From the NCBI GenBank assembly GCA_026225945.1, contig JAMJFZ010001816.1:5695501-5759500 (forward strand): a DNA stretch of 64,000 nt, read 5' to 3'. The translations under genes and the position numbers were made by a program. Source of the stretch: Cricetomys ansorgei. Taxonomy: Eukaryota > Chordata > Mammalia > Rodentia > Nesomyidae. Shown piece by piece: positions 34,501 through 45,880 of this stretch. Position 1 is the stretch's first letter. Each line of letters starts with the position of its first letter. The notes below the pieces were generated by a model. The model did no database searches, was not told the DNA's origin, and saw only the letters and a list, made by a program, of their open reading frames with translations.

Positions 34501-36477
34501 ATAGCAAAGCTATGCTGGTCTGGAGTTTGCTGTGTCATTCTTCTCCGTCCTGAGTTCAAGGACTGGACAGGTGTCCTACGGCTCCCCCTTTCATCTGTTT
34601 TTGCCAGTTTTATGTAGGCTTAGAATGTGTAAGGACGCTTGGGAAAGTAACTTTGATGAAAAACATCCTAGAGGTATTAGATGTTTTTATTACTCTGGTT
34701 GTGGTAAGGGGGATCAGGTGCTTGCCTATGAATTCATTGTACAGGGAATTAAAGCCTCACAATTGTCTTGGCAGGGCGCCTCTAAAACGCAATAGTTCAT
34801 GTGTTTTAAGAAGACAACCATGTGCTAAGGAAGCCCACATTTCAGCTGTGATCACGACATTGCTGTCGAATGCCTACATTTGGGATCATCATTTTGAAGG
34901 CAAGGATGTGGTAGGTGAGTGCTTCGAGCCTTTTCAAGTACGCTTTCTGTCTTCTGTTTATGTTGGGCAAAGTCTAGTCTGTCCTCAGCTTCACTGACTG
35001 TATCCTCCTGAGCCCATGAGCAAGGTTTTGCTTTGGTTCTTGAATATCTCGGTTCTAAGATTTCTATGCAATTCTGTGGGTAGCTAAATGGGTGAGTGGA
35101 TGGAATGGTTGATGGAAACATGGGTAGATAGATAAATAGATGACAAATACATATGTGATAGAAATGTGGATATATATGTATATATAGGTATGTGTATATG
35201 TCCTTAATTTGATGAGATTTCCTAATTTTCTTACTTGTTTTAAAAGAATGTATAGTAACTTCTGAAACATTTTTTATGATAGATTCAATATTTATATTGA
35301 TTCTTCTGATTTTGATGAGTCATTTTCCCCCATATCCCGGGACTTTAAATGATATTTCACAGAGGCTCTGGACCCCACGTGGTCTTCTTTTAGCAGGTGA
35401 TCCTCCGGTGAGGTAGTGCAAGGACAACAGCCCACACCACAGACGGTGGGTTCCACTGTGTTTCCCCTTCTGTTGTGTTGACAGCTTCCTGGTGAAGGCG
35501 AGACACTAAGTTTCACTCCCTGGGCTCTCGCTGACACTCACAGGGAAGGAAAGTTCGGAAACAGAAAGCCAACCGGCCCAGCCTTCCATTTTCTAATTGG
35601 TAACTACTGAATGAGAGCGGATGGTCAGCACCCATTGAATCCTGCTGCTACCAGGAAAAGCCCCACACAGACTAACCACAGCCTGCACCTCCCCGGTGTT
35701 TCCCCAGTGTGACTGAGAACAGAGACCCAGAGCACCACCAGATCTTACTGACAACACCCTGGCAAGGGTGCTATGCAAGTGGTTCCTCTGATCAGGGCAT
35801 GGATTGCTTGCTGCCCGCTTGGTCCTGCCGACACTACAAGGTGAGATATTTAAAGCATTACCTGTGCATGCGGTACTCAGGACAGAAGGAATAGTTTCCA
35901 GCTCAACCCTGGTAACATCATCCTGGAGAGTAAGTGGAATCTTTTTATTGTTTCCGCCCAGAGAGGGGAGGGAAGAAACAAAGAAGAGTTTATCATTGGC
36001 TTAGAAATTGTAGTGCCAAATTATGATGCTGAGCTACAGTGTTCGGCAAGAATAGGACAGGTCATGCCAAAATGCTGCCAGGCTTTTTGATGGAAAATAC
36101 ATGTTTCTTGGACCATTTTAAGTGTGTGCTTGTCAACGGCTCTGGCTTCTGTGGCACCTTTGCAAGGTAAGTGGAAGATAATGAGTTCACCTAGGAATTC
36201 ATTAGGGACCACTCCTCAAAGCCCAGGGTCCCAAGCAATCTGTTCTTTCACCTTCTGGAAAGTTCTTTTGCTTTGTTCATGAGGCCAGAAATTGTGCCAG
36301 ACATGCTTTGTTTTAAGGGAAAGGACAAGAAGGTCCCTTTATCTTTGTGGAGCCTGAATTATCCAAGGGCTTACAATTGGCGAGGTCAGAATTTTACTTC
36401 TAAAGAGTCTCCACAGAAACAAATTAGGAGTAATGATTAAAAAAAAGAAAAAAGAAAAAAAAAAACCTACGTGTGCA
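34501..36477. other. Unassigned sequence with short TATA/GATA tracts
   Basis: No gene or named repeat. Short 'tagatagataaatagatga' and TATA-type tracts lie at about 35123-35200. Confidence 0.45.
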
Positions 36478-36768
36478 CCAGTCTGCTATGAATGCCATAA
36501 CAAATTATCACAGGCTGGGCAGCTCAAGTAGCAGAAATCTGTTTGCTTACAGCTCTGAAGGCTAGAAGTATAAGATTAAAGTTCCTCTTGGGACCTCTTT
36601 TCTTGGCTTCTCTACGGCTCGTTTCTTACTGTGCCTTTGCATAGTAAGACACACCCCTCTGTGTGTCTATACATCTGAATTCTTCTCTCCTTACAAGGCT
36701 GGAAAAATTGGATTAGGACTCAAACAAATAACCTCATTTACATTTTCTTAACATTCTAAAGTGGGATC
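36478..36768 (-). mobile_element. MLT1-type LTR, right half in element orientation
   Basis: 'gaatgccataacaaattatc' with 'acaggctgggcagctcaa', 'acagctctgaaggctagaag' and 'tggattaggactcaaaca' with 'aataacctcattt' are reversed MLT1 blocks. The copy stops at 36768 and resumes beyond the inserted repeat at 37100. Confidence 0.75.
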
Positions 36769-36773
36769 TCTAC

Positions 36774-37094
36774 TGTGAGGGCTCACGCTCATTTTTAACT
36801 TAGGGGATCTAGAATCGCCTAGAAGACAAGCCACCAGCAGGCACACTTGTGAGGGATTACCGTGATGGCGGCACCATTCCCTGGGCTGGACATGACTGTA
36901 TGAAAGGGGAAAGTGAGCTGAGCACATAGCATTCATTGCTCTCTGCTTCCTGGTTACAAACGCGATGACCACTGCTTCGCACTCCGTGTCATGATGGATG
37001 GTGCTCGGAACTGTGAGCCGGAATAAATCCTTTCTCCCTTTAGATGCTTTTGTCAGAGTATTTTATTACAGTAACAGAAAACTAATCTAAGACA
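36774..37094 (+). mobile_element. MaLR-like rodent LTR inserted in MLT1
   Basis: Starts TGTGAGGG and ends 'ctaatctaagaca'. It contains 'ggcggcaccattccctgggc', 'aaagtgagctgagcacatag' and 'ggaactgtgagccggaataa', i.e. an AATAAA signal, as in a solo LTR. It is flanked by 'tctac' (36769-36773) and 'cctac' (37095-37099), a probable 5-bp target duplication with one change. Same family as 11043-11386. Confidence 0.7.
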
Positions 37095-37165
37095 CCTACT
37101 TTCTAAGGTAATGGGGAATATTCAACATAGGAAAATTCAGGGGCCACAGTTTAACCCATAACAAT
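37095..37165 (-). mobile_element. MLT1-type LTR, remainder
   Basis: After the insertion the reversed MLT1 continues with 'aaaattcaggggccacagtt' and 'taacccataacaata', the start region of the element. Confidence 0.7.
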
Positions 37166-37704
37166 ATACTTTGAGGCAATCTAATATGCAAAATATTATA
37201 TAATGGTAAGACCATTACATATGTATTAAATATAATATCAGAATATTATACTTATAGAATATAGAGTTAATTTCAGGTGAATTTACCAATTAATCCATTA
37301 GCCATAATTAACATCAAATCGGTGTTAATGATACCTGGTTATTCATTTTAATAACAGCCAAGCACACATTATAGCTGACTGTAGGTATGGCAAAGAAAGG
37401 CCATACCTTTCTGAGCTCCTTCTGAGCTACTCTGGTAAGTACTGGAAAGCATTGGCTAATTCTCTCTTATCCCTCAAAAGACAGCCTTGGTACGGGATTC
37501 TCTTCTATCCCTAGAAAAGGAAGGTTACTGGTGACAGTTGAGGCATCTCAGCTTCTTATTGGAGGGTGAGTGAATTCAGCCCAGATTCTTGCTGCTCCAT
37601 TTCCAGTTAGTCTCAAAACTCAGACATCTGGTACCTATACCCAACAGCATGGCAGAATCTTAGCAGTGAAGTGTTGAATTTTAGAAGTTGTGAGGTGGTC
37701 TTCC
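37166..37704. other. Unassigned AT-rich sequence
   Basis: Very AT-rich at 37170-37330; no repeat family or gene recognised. Confidence 0.5.
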
Positions 37705-37980
37705 CCTAAGAAAGAACACAGAAATCTGCTGTCAGTGCCAAATGGTCAGACCTGAAAACATACAAGTACCATTATATGGACCAAACAGGTTACATTTAGG
37801 AATATATGTATATATCCGTATATGTATACATATATGAATGCAATGACAGTTAGTGAACAAAAAGGCATGAATTTGAAGAGGAATGGCAGAGATACATGGG
37901 AAGATTTAGGGGGACGAAAGTGAAGGGGGAAATGTGATTGCATTATAATCTCAAAATAAAATAAACAAATAAATAAGTTC
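37705..37980 (+). mobile_element. Rodent L1 (Lx-type) 3' tail
   Basis: 'ccaaatggtcagacctgaaa', a TATA-rich tract (37798-37840), 'aggcatgaatttgaagagga' and 'gggaagatttagggggacga', ending with 'tataatctcaaaataaaata'. It is the same 3' UTR end seen reversed at 45478-45800. 5'-truncated, non-coding. Confidence 0.75.
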
Positions 37981-38129
37981 CAAAACAGACTAAACAACAT
38001 GTTAGACTTTCTATAATGTCAAGAACCACTACATAAACATCTATATACTTTCTGGAACTATTATGTAGATTAGATTATTTACAAGGAACAGTAAGAGGAC
38101 ATTGAGATGAGATTCGATGTGGACAGGAA

Positions 38130-38310
38130 GTCCGTAGCAGTTACCTTTCTCATTCCCGGGCTAACTCCCTCACAACCTCAACTTAAGAAAGAAAGGGTTT
38201 GTTTTGGCTCAGAGTTTGAGAGTACAATTCATTGGTCTTTTCTGACCCACTCCCCTATCATTGTTAGCACCCTTAAGAGTTCCTAGGAAGGGACGGCAGG
38301 TTTCCTTCTC
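38130..38310 (-). mobile_element. MaLR-like rodent repeat, fragment
   Basis: 'gtagcagttacctttctcat' and 'taagaaagaaagggtttgtt' with 'ttggctcagag' are the reversed end of a rodent LTR-like family (related copies read 'ggaagaaagggtttatttggct'). Confidence 0.5.
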
Positions 38311-39069
38311 TTTACAGAGAGTAAATCTCCACTGTGATGGGAATTCTTCCCTTTTTCCTCATCCGTTTATACTTTGGAGTATGTTGTAATCTCTGTGAGC
38401 TTAAGGTAGCATTAACTTGGTTCTTCCTGCAACCGCTCCCAGACTTTATGTATCTCAAGGATAATGCCGGACTACGCTGTTGGTAACATAATACCCACCA
38501 CTAGTTCTCTTTTTTGGGGTGCCTCTTAATCCAAGCTGGGCCATGAGCTCTATCCCCAGGAGCTTAAATTCAGTGTCCAGAGCAGTAAACAAAGAAAAGA
38601 GGAGTCTGGGACACAGAGAGGAGACATAGCTGAACATGGCAAGCAGGGCTGGAGAAATGGAGAGAAGTACAGATGGGGGCTATGTCCTGCCCCAAGGTCA
38701 TGAGCCCGGAGCTGTCTCTTATCCCCAGGTTTGGCGAAATGCCTCCGCATCGGTGAACAAATCACCCCTCTTCAGATTAGGTATTTTAATAGGTTTCTTG
38801 TTACTTTCATCCCAAAGAATTAATTTACTTCATTATGTACTCTCTATCGGCTGGCATCTCCCCATCATTCTCCATTTTACCGCACTAGCTTCAAATCTGC
38901 CAGCCACAGAAGGAATACTGCAACCCCAGGTGAGACGGGAACATTGGCCACTACTGTTCCCAACAGATACTCAAGGGAGGAACGTGGTTATCTAACCCTT
39001 AGCTCATAGAAACTCCAATTCTCCCTGTCCTCCTGAAAGAGACACCCCAGTAGCCCAGGAGCCACAGTT
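38311..39069. other. Unassigned sequence
   Basis: No repeat recognised. A 119-codon plus-strand frame (38636-38995) has no domain I know. Confidence 0.45.
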
Positions 39070-39660
39070 CTTAACATTAGCATCAAGCTCATTAATTAAA
39101 TACAGCAATGCAAAGAATTGTTTTAATATCTTCTCTCATGTTTCAAAAAAAAAAAAAAAAAGGAGGGATCTCTCCAAAGCCTCTGCTTATCATCCCAGAG
39201 AAGCGACATCTCTAAGCTTCAATGCATGAACTACAGTTTCTACTTAAAAAGAACAAAGCGTTCAACACATATCAGGTCACTGGGTGCTCTGGCTATTATT
39301 TTATCTGAGTATGCACATTTATGTAGCATATTGCCTTACTCCAAAAGGGAGGGTTTCAGAAGCAATGAGGATTCAGAGCACATTTTAAATATCCAGAGTA
39401 AATTAGTTAATTATTTGCTCTGTGACCAATGCAAGGGCATTTGCATTCCTCCGACCTGGGCTTCATAGATAACATTGTGGCTGCTGTCGCAAACCACATA
39501 GGAACCGTAAAGAAATGTTTCCAGTTACTCTGCACTGAATCTACAAAGTGCACATATTTTTGCCTGTCAAGCATACACACCTTTGAAAACCTCCTTCTGT
39601 CATTACTATGAATTCTGTAGTGCCTGTGGTATTTTACCACATAAAATAAACAGTTGGCAT
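39070..39660. other. Repeat-free stretch, possible conserved non-coding DNA
   Basis: Apart from an A17 run (39145-39161) no repeat is seen. It has homeodomain-type ATTA/TAAT cores (39090-39100, 39400-39415) and an ATTTGCAT octamer at about 39438. Function is inference. Confidence 0.3.
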
Positions 39661-39859
39661 TAGTAAAGGGTCAGCACCAGGATCCTTTGGGTCCCAGGGA
39701 AAAATCTAGAACAATAGAAGGTCAGAAACTCAGCTCTTGCACACCCCTGGGGTCCGTCCCTGTGGGCCAATTAAACAACACATTCAGATGTTGGCAGTCC
39801 TTCTTATTTTAGAACCACGGGACCCATTTTTACTGGGCTCCAAACAGTGCCATTTTATA
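39661..39859. other. Unassigned sequence
   Basis: Nothing recognised. Confidence 0.5.
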
Positions 39860-40200
39860 GCTAAAATGATTTACGGCCAATGTTTTCATTGCACAGCACG
39901 CGTTTGCCTTTGTTAAGCAAAAGTTCACAGAGAAGAACTGCGGCTCAGGAGGGAGGGAAAGACGCATGCAAAAAGATCTGACTCCCAAAGCCAAATGCAA
40001 ATCAAGGAAAAAGCCACAGTCTTTGGACCTCAGCCCTTATTCTTCTGGAGTCAACGCCAAATGTGTATTTAGAGACACCGTGAAGTATCACCAATTCACA
40101 ATTTGTTTTTTTGCCTGTGTTGGAAGATCTGCTCTGCATCGGGTTTGTTGAATAATAAACCAAATTCAGTTACTACACGACAAATAAAAAGAAAAAAAAA
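39860..40200. other. Repeat-free stretch, possible conserved non-coding DNA
   Basis: No repeat family. It contains GCATGCAAAA and CAAATGCAAAT octamer-like motifs near 39965 and 40000-40010. It ends in a degenerate A-rich tract (40185-40204). Confidence 0.3.
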
Positions 40201-40519
40201 AAAGAAGGCGCAGTCAATCCATTTTGCATTGCGATAAACCAAGACAAACTGATTCGCAGAGACAGACTCTCTTTCATTGTTTGATGTGCACCTATTAAAA
40301 ATGTTGGGAGTGAAGAATGGGAATGCCTCTCAGAACTTAATACAGTTATGAATGGAGTGCAGGCTTTGTCCCACGCCATCTCAGGGTACATTCTCTGGGG
40401 TGGGGCAAGGGAGGACACACCCACCTCACTGATACAACCGAACACAAGGCCATTCTTCTCTGACTGTACCACCACAGCCTTCCTCTCCCTCCCCCGTCTC
40501 CTCCTTCTCCCCTTCCTTC
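40201..40519. other. Unassigned sequence
   Basis: Nothing recognised; 40480-40530 is a pyrimidine-rich run of CCTTCTCC type. Confidence 0.5.
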
Positions 40520-40870
40520 TCCCTTTCTTCTAGAGTACATGGATGATCATGTGAGTGTACACGTGTGTGCTGGGGGAGGGAGGCCTGCACCCACAGGAGC
40601 GTTCACTGTGTAGAAGTCAGAGGACAGTCTCCAGCGCTAGTCCTTAGGCTCTGCCCACCCTGTGTTTGAAGATAGGATCTCTCACTAGCATGGAACTCTT
40701 GGGACCAGCCAGTGACCCCCAAGGCTCTGTGTGTCTCTGCCTCTCCGGCACTGGGATTACACGTGTCCACCATCAAGTCCAGCTCTTCACAGGAGCTCTG
40801 GGAATCAGACCCGGGACCTCATGACTTCACAGGAAGCTCTTTACCAGCTGAGCTCTCTTCCCAGCCTGAC
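40520..40870 (-). mobile_element. B4-family SINE
   Basis: TG-rich left tail, 'tagaagtcagaggacagtct', the reversed B1-like body 'gataggatctctcactagca' and 'gcctctccggcactgggatt', and head 'gacccgggacctcatgactt' with 'accagctgagctctcttccc'. Full-length in outline. Confidence 0.75.
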
Positions 40871-41034
40871 CTTCATCTTCTAAGTAATTTTTTTCTCAGA
40901 GTTCTTGTTTGGTAAATAAGAAATCATAAAGGATAAAAAAGAAAAAACTAACTTAGATTCAGAGAGTGATAGAAATTAACTGTTAAAACCTCAGTTTGTT
41001 TTCCATGTGAAGGAGGAAAAGTTACCCAACAAGG
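40871..41034. other. Unassigned AT-rich sequence
   Basis: Nothing recognised. Confidence 0.5.
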
Positions 41035-41200
41035 AATTTTTTTCCTACACTGTTGGTTGTCACCATTAGGAGGAAGGTATATCGGTGTCTAGTGGGCCAA
41101 GGTCATAGATTTGGTTAAATATTCCACAATGGGAAGGCAAGCAAAGAATTATCAGGCAAAAATGTCGAGAGACTGGAGTTTGAGCAATTATGCTTTATAT
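41035..41200 (+). mobile_element. MER5A-like DNA transposon (hAT-Charlie)
   Basis: 'gttggttgtcaccattagga' and 'tatcggtgtctagtgggcca' with 'aggtcatag', then 'aaagaattatcaggcaaaaa' with 'tgtcgagaga', follow the MER5A consensus. It is a non-autonomous hAT fossil; terminal inverted repeats are not preserved. Confidence 0.7.
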
Positions 41201-42225
41201 ATTTCCATGAATTAATTATCAAATCCTTCTAAAAGTTCAGCCAACTAAAAGCAGGGTTCAGGGAGGTTTTATCTCTTCTGAGCAAGGTGCCAAGGGTGCA
41301 GAGGGATTAGGAAAAGGGCAGGGGGTCTTCACAGGGGAGAGGAAACACTGAAAGAGCTGTTACTGGGGCTGATCGTGAACCTTCCTATGTGTCCAATGGG
41401 CTTGCAAATCAATTACCTACCAGAGTTCTCTTAAAAGTCAGTCTTTTTTGTCTTCTCTTAAAAGAGAATTTGACTTCAACCCTCTTCTAACACAAGCTAA
41501 CATTCTCCATTAATTTCTTCTGCACGAAAGAGAGCTTACCAAGCTTCTAACTCACTTCTTGGAGCCTCTTTTGAGACATTTACATCCACAACCCTTGCAG
41601 TTGTTATTCAGGACACGCACAAGTTAGGCCTTGTCTGCAACCACTTGCATATACTACATTTCACTTGCAATTTCACGTTGCTTGCTGACAATTACATTTG
41701 CGTTGTGGTTTTGTTGTCGTTATTGTTGTTGGAACAAGAGACGTATTCACCACCTTACCAGACAATTCACACAATCTAACCAGTCCCAACACTCTTCAGG
41801 TCTTTAAAAGTGTACATGCCAATCTCAGACTCTCAAATCAGCATTTCTTATCTTATCTCCTTCGTGCAGTATTTTCTTATATGTGGCCCCTAAAAGTAAA
41901 ATGTCAAATGAAATAACTTTATTGCGCTAGAAGTAGCAAGGCAGACTATGAGCTTGGAACTGTGTCGTCTGTGCTGCGTGACTTATTCTCTAAGATAAGA
42001 TGCTAGATAACAGACCTGTTCCCACTGAACACATGATACACTGAAACAGTTCAGGGGAATGTCTTGTTCCAGTGTCAAAGCCAAGGGTAAGCCTAAGATC
42101 TAAGCCTAGGCTCCTAGGATCTAGGAGTTCATCATATGTTCAAACTTGGGGCTCTGTAGTCCTGGGCTTTACTTCTGGGTTACACAGAGTTAATCTGGAA
42201 CTCTTTACTATAGTTTCTTGGAGCA
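41201..42225. other. Unassigned sequence
   Basis: No gene or repeat family recognised; 41698-41740 is TG-rich. Confidence 0.45.
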
Positions 42226-42615
42226 TTTTATCTATGTCCATTCTGCTGCTACAACAATCCCCAAATCCATAATTTATGAAAAATAGAAATCTCTTGCAGT
42301 ACTTGAGGCTGGGGAGTGCCAGAACATGTTGCCGTCGGATTCAGTGTCTAGTGAAGGGTTATTCTACAGATGGCATTCCCTTGGGGCACCTATACATGAT
42401 AGAAAAGTGAGGAGAAAGAATCCTGAGATCTCCTACGGCAGCAGAAAGCAGAGAGCAGCAGGGGTGACATCTCCTTACATCTTTTATGAGCTCTTGAGGA
42501 GGCTCCCACACACACATATCTTGATCTCCTCCTGGTAGGTTTACCTCTTAACACTACCAACTTGGCAACTTAAGTTTCAACACATAGATTTGGGAGAACA
42601 CAGATACCAGATTTT
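42226..42615 (-). mobile_element. MLT1 LTR (ERVL-MaLR)
   Basis: 'tatgtccattctgctgctac', 'aatttatgaaaaatagaaat' and 'gtacttgaggctggggagt' on the left, and 'tacctcttaacactaccaac' with 'taagtttcaacacatagatt' and 'tgggagaacaca' on the right, are a reversed MLT1 from end to start. Nearly full length, middle diverged. Confidence 0.75.
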
Positions 42616-43059
42616 AAAGGGCTAACTCTAATTCCAAACTCTAAAGTCATTTTCCAAACTTATTTCTCACATGCTTGCTTTCTCCCACAGAGCATTCTCC
42701 ATGATTAGTGTTCCATAAGACCTCTTGAGAAAAACAAGCTGCATTCTACATCTGGAAGATCTCAGTCAGAAAAACATCGAGAGAGTACCTGATACCTGCT
42801 AGCTAAATTACGTGGACCTGAGAGAAAAACATTAACCTCAGAGAGTTCTTAATAAACAGTACAGGTAACATCAGGCTGGTGAAAGCCACATGTCCCTAGA
42901 GCAGAAACACAAGAGCTTCAGGCCTTTGGAGAATCCCTTTCACAATTGAAACCAAGTAAAATTTTCTCCCTGAACAGCTGGAAAGTATTAAAAGCCATGT
43001 AAATCGCTTTTTCCCCCCTGAGAACAAAATACATTAAAATAAATTGCCAACAGAGATTC
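42616..43059. other. Unassigned sequence
   Basis: Nothing recognised. Confidence 0.5.
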
Positions 43060-43570
43060 GGTGACTTACAAAGCATGTTTATCCCCTGTCATCATTGGTT
43101 CCCAAAAACCAAAAATGAAGTGTTACTGGTGAATGGATTTCCATATCTCCATAACAACTCTTATGCTTTTTGAACTCACTTGTGGTCCTTACTTTTAGAG
43201 TCAATATTTAATTTGGAACACAACTCTGAGAAAAATCTGAGTGCGGGGTGCAAGGCAAAGCCGTAGGAAAAGCACTACGTCCTGGAGGTCACATACGCTC
43301 TAGAGAAGCCAAGAGGAGCAACTGCAAACTAAAACCAGATGTGATTCTGATATAATTACAGCCATCCCTTCCAACATGAACAGCGCGTTCAAATTCACAT
43401 TTTCTTTCCACTTGGAATCCGTTGCATCACGGAATTCTTTCAAATAAAGGAAAAACTGAGCCGCACTTGCCAGAAAGAATTACACCACCAAGCTCCCACA
43501 TGAATTTTGAAAATTCATTTGCATGTGAATGATGTAAATTGTGATTTAGGGTGATAAAGTCCAGGTTAAG
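43060..43570. other. Repeat-free stretch, possible conserved non-coding DNA
   Basis: No repeat recognised. 43505-43550 contains a palindromic 'gaattttgaaaattc' element beside an ATTTGCATGTGAATGATGTAA block (octamer plus bZIP-like half sites, given here as key residues). Function is inference. Confidence 0.3.
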
Positions 43571-44989
43571 AAGGAGAAATTATGTGAAAAAAGTTAACCT
43601 CCAGTCAAGTCTACTCCTAGTTCTAATCCTGGTGTGCTAACTTGGATCCCCACACCCCATCAGAAGTGGTGCTCAGTAAAATAAAATAAGAGGTGGTCAT
43701 GACCCCGCCACACCCATGGTTTTCATAAGCAAATCAAATGCAGCCAAGACGTTTGGTTATTTCCTACTAATATAATCTCAAGGATTCGTGTCATGAACAA
43801 AGGCGTGTCATGATCAAGGCTTCCTCAATATGCAGGTACTTGGCATTCTGGAGCCATAATACCAGTGTGCTTTGTTAATATACATACATGTTCTGCTTAT
43901 GAATTAGCATGATAAAAAATCTGCATTATGGATTGTCATAACTATGCTGTCAAAATATTCAGCATTTGACCCTCTAACTACAAGCAACTTTGAACATGTT
44001 TTCTTGTGTTCAGACACAAATACGGTAAGGATACAATCAGGGTTGGTCAGTCATTTCTTAAAATGTTCGATTTCATTTAATTGCTAAGCATGAGTCCCAC
44101 AGTGGAGGAAGAGAGGGGCAGCTAAGCCATCTCATTTGGAGGAGAATACGTAGTTAAATACAATCTTCCTTGGCTTTCTGCTCTGCCCCTAGACCACGGT
44201 ACTCACTGCCCACCCTGTACTTGAGTTTAAAGTTTTCAAAGCATTTTAACAAAATCATAGGTTCTCAGACTTCAGAAAATCTTGAAAGTACCTAGTGATC
44301 TCACCCAGCCCCCAACCCTAATCTGGAATTACTTCTTAACTGAGAGACAGTGGGTTCTCTTTAATGAAGGGCCGTCTAGGGACACATGAAGATAGGTGGG
44401 CAGATGACCTCTGTGTTTCTGCGCAGATGATGTTTCCATCAGCAAAACCAGCTTCCAAAAAATGCCTCAGCATTCTCAGGAACATCGCAAACTAGACCTC
44501 GTCATTCTCACAAAAGTGCACGGTGTCACACCCCGTGGGCTGTGATACTTCCTAGTGCAAAGCTTCTCACACTCACTGGGCCGTTCCTCATATGATGGGG
44601 AGTGCAGAGACCAGCATCCTTCCCTCATTGTCTGAGGTTACTTCACAACCTCTCCTCCCTCTTTGCACCCCCCCCTCCACGCTTTGCTCTGTTTTCTCGT
44701 TTTCCTTCCCTGACTGTGTTCTCCTCTCCAGCCAGTCTCGCCTGCCCTAAATGAGCCACCAGTTCCCAGTCTCCTAGACAAATTCCTCCTGGAGCTCCAT
44801 CGCTACCTGAGTCACGATGTGCTTGGACTGAAGGCATCTTTCTCCTGCACTCTATGTCACAGTCAATGATATTTATCTTCATTCCTGCGAGATGTGTAGG
44901 GATCATAAGAAATTCTCTTTTCCCATTTTTTTTGGTCACTTTTCCAACAAGTCCACTTCCTAAAATATTCTTAACCTGTTTGCTCCTCC
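43571..44989. other. Unassigned sequence
   Basis: No gene recognised. 43790-44080 is repeat-free and AT-rich. A 119-codon minus-strand frame (44643-45002) has no known domain. Confidence 0.45.
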
Positions 44990-45190
44990 CCACTTCCTTC
45001 AACTGCCTCGATTCAGGTCATTGGATTTCCAAAGATTGTGGTAAAACTCTCAGTGAAGGCTCCTCAAATCCAGTTTCATCTCTTCTCCCTCACTATAGCA
45101 AGAATGATGACCTGAAGCCTGTTTCGCCTGTTTCGATCACACTCAAGCTAGATAATCAATCCCCCCACTTATCCTGCACAAAGCATCTTT
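44990..45190 (+). mobile_element. L2 LINE fragment
   Basis: 'ctgcctcgattcaggtcatt' followed by 'atccagtttcatctcttctc' and 'cactatagcaagaatgatga' with 'tcgatcacactcaagc' resembles the L2 consensus segment around 'gcctcagttcaggtcat' and 'gcagcaagagtgatctt'. Diverged. Confidence 0.45.
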
Positions 45191-45227
45191 GCTGAACAGG
45201 TGTTGCAAACAAACATAGGCAGACACA

Positions 45228-45456
45228 TTTTGTGTTGTATTTAATTTTATTGTATGCATCTGTTTATTTTGTCTGCATGTTTGTCTGTTCACCATATGCA
45301 TGCCTGGTCCCACAGAAGCCAAAAGAGGGCACTGTAGTCCCTGGATCTGGAGTCACAGATGGTTGTGGGAGTCCATATGGGCACTGGAAATTGAACCCAG
45401 AGCCTTCTAGAAGAGCAGCAGAATTCTAAAACATTGAGCTGCCTCTCCAGCCCCAA
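45228..45456 (-). mobile_element. B3-family SINE
   Basis: T-rich left end, 'ctgcatgtttgtctgttcac', 'gccaaaagagggcactgtag', 'ctggagtcacagatggttgt', 'gggcactggaaattgaaccc' and head 'gagctgcctctccagcccc'. Full length, minus strand. Confidence 0.88.
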
Positions 45457-45654
45457 TTGGATTTTTTTAGACAACATAAGCTCAAGAATCTTTTTTGAGT
45501 TTTATTTTTTTTGAGATTGTAATACAATTCCATCATTTCGTCTTCCATTTCATCCCTCCAAACCCTCCTATATATCCTTTCTTGGTCTCTTTTAAATTCA
45601 CAGCCTCTTGTTTTCATTTATTGTTACATACATACATACATTAACACACCAATG

Positions 45655-45735
45655 TAATATGTATATATACATATGTGTGTGAATATTCATATATATATAT
45701 ATTCACACACACACATATATATACACATATATATT
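45655..45735. repeat. TA/TG-rich tract inside L1 3' UTR
   Basis: TATATG, TATATA and CACACA units in an imperfect palindromic arrangement. It is a feature normally found in this part of Lx 3' UTRs. Confidence 0.8.
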
Positions 45736-45839
45736 GCTAAATAAATACAACCTACTCAGTCTATATAACGTTACTTGCATGTATGTTTTCAGTACTTACC
45801 ATTTGCTATTGGATAACCAATTGGCTTTCTAGGGGAAGA

Positions 45840-45840
<1 letters not shown>

Positions 45841-45870
<30 letters not shown>

Positions 45871-45880
45871 CCTCTCTCAG
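45841..45880. repeat. (TC)n microsatellite
   Basis: About 38 bp of TC with three breaks, inside the L1 3' UTR. Confidence 0.92.

Noticed and set aside
38636..38995. 119-codon plus-strand frame with a hydrophobic middle
   Set aside because: No family recognised and no supporting context; hydrophobic stretches are common in random AT-rich frames.
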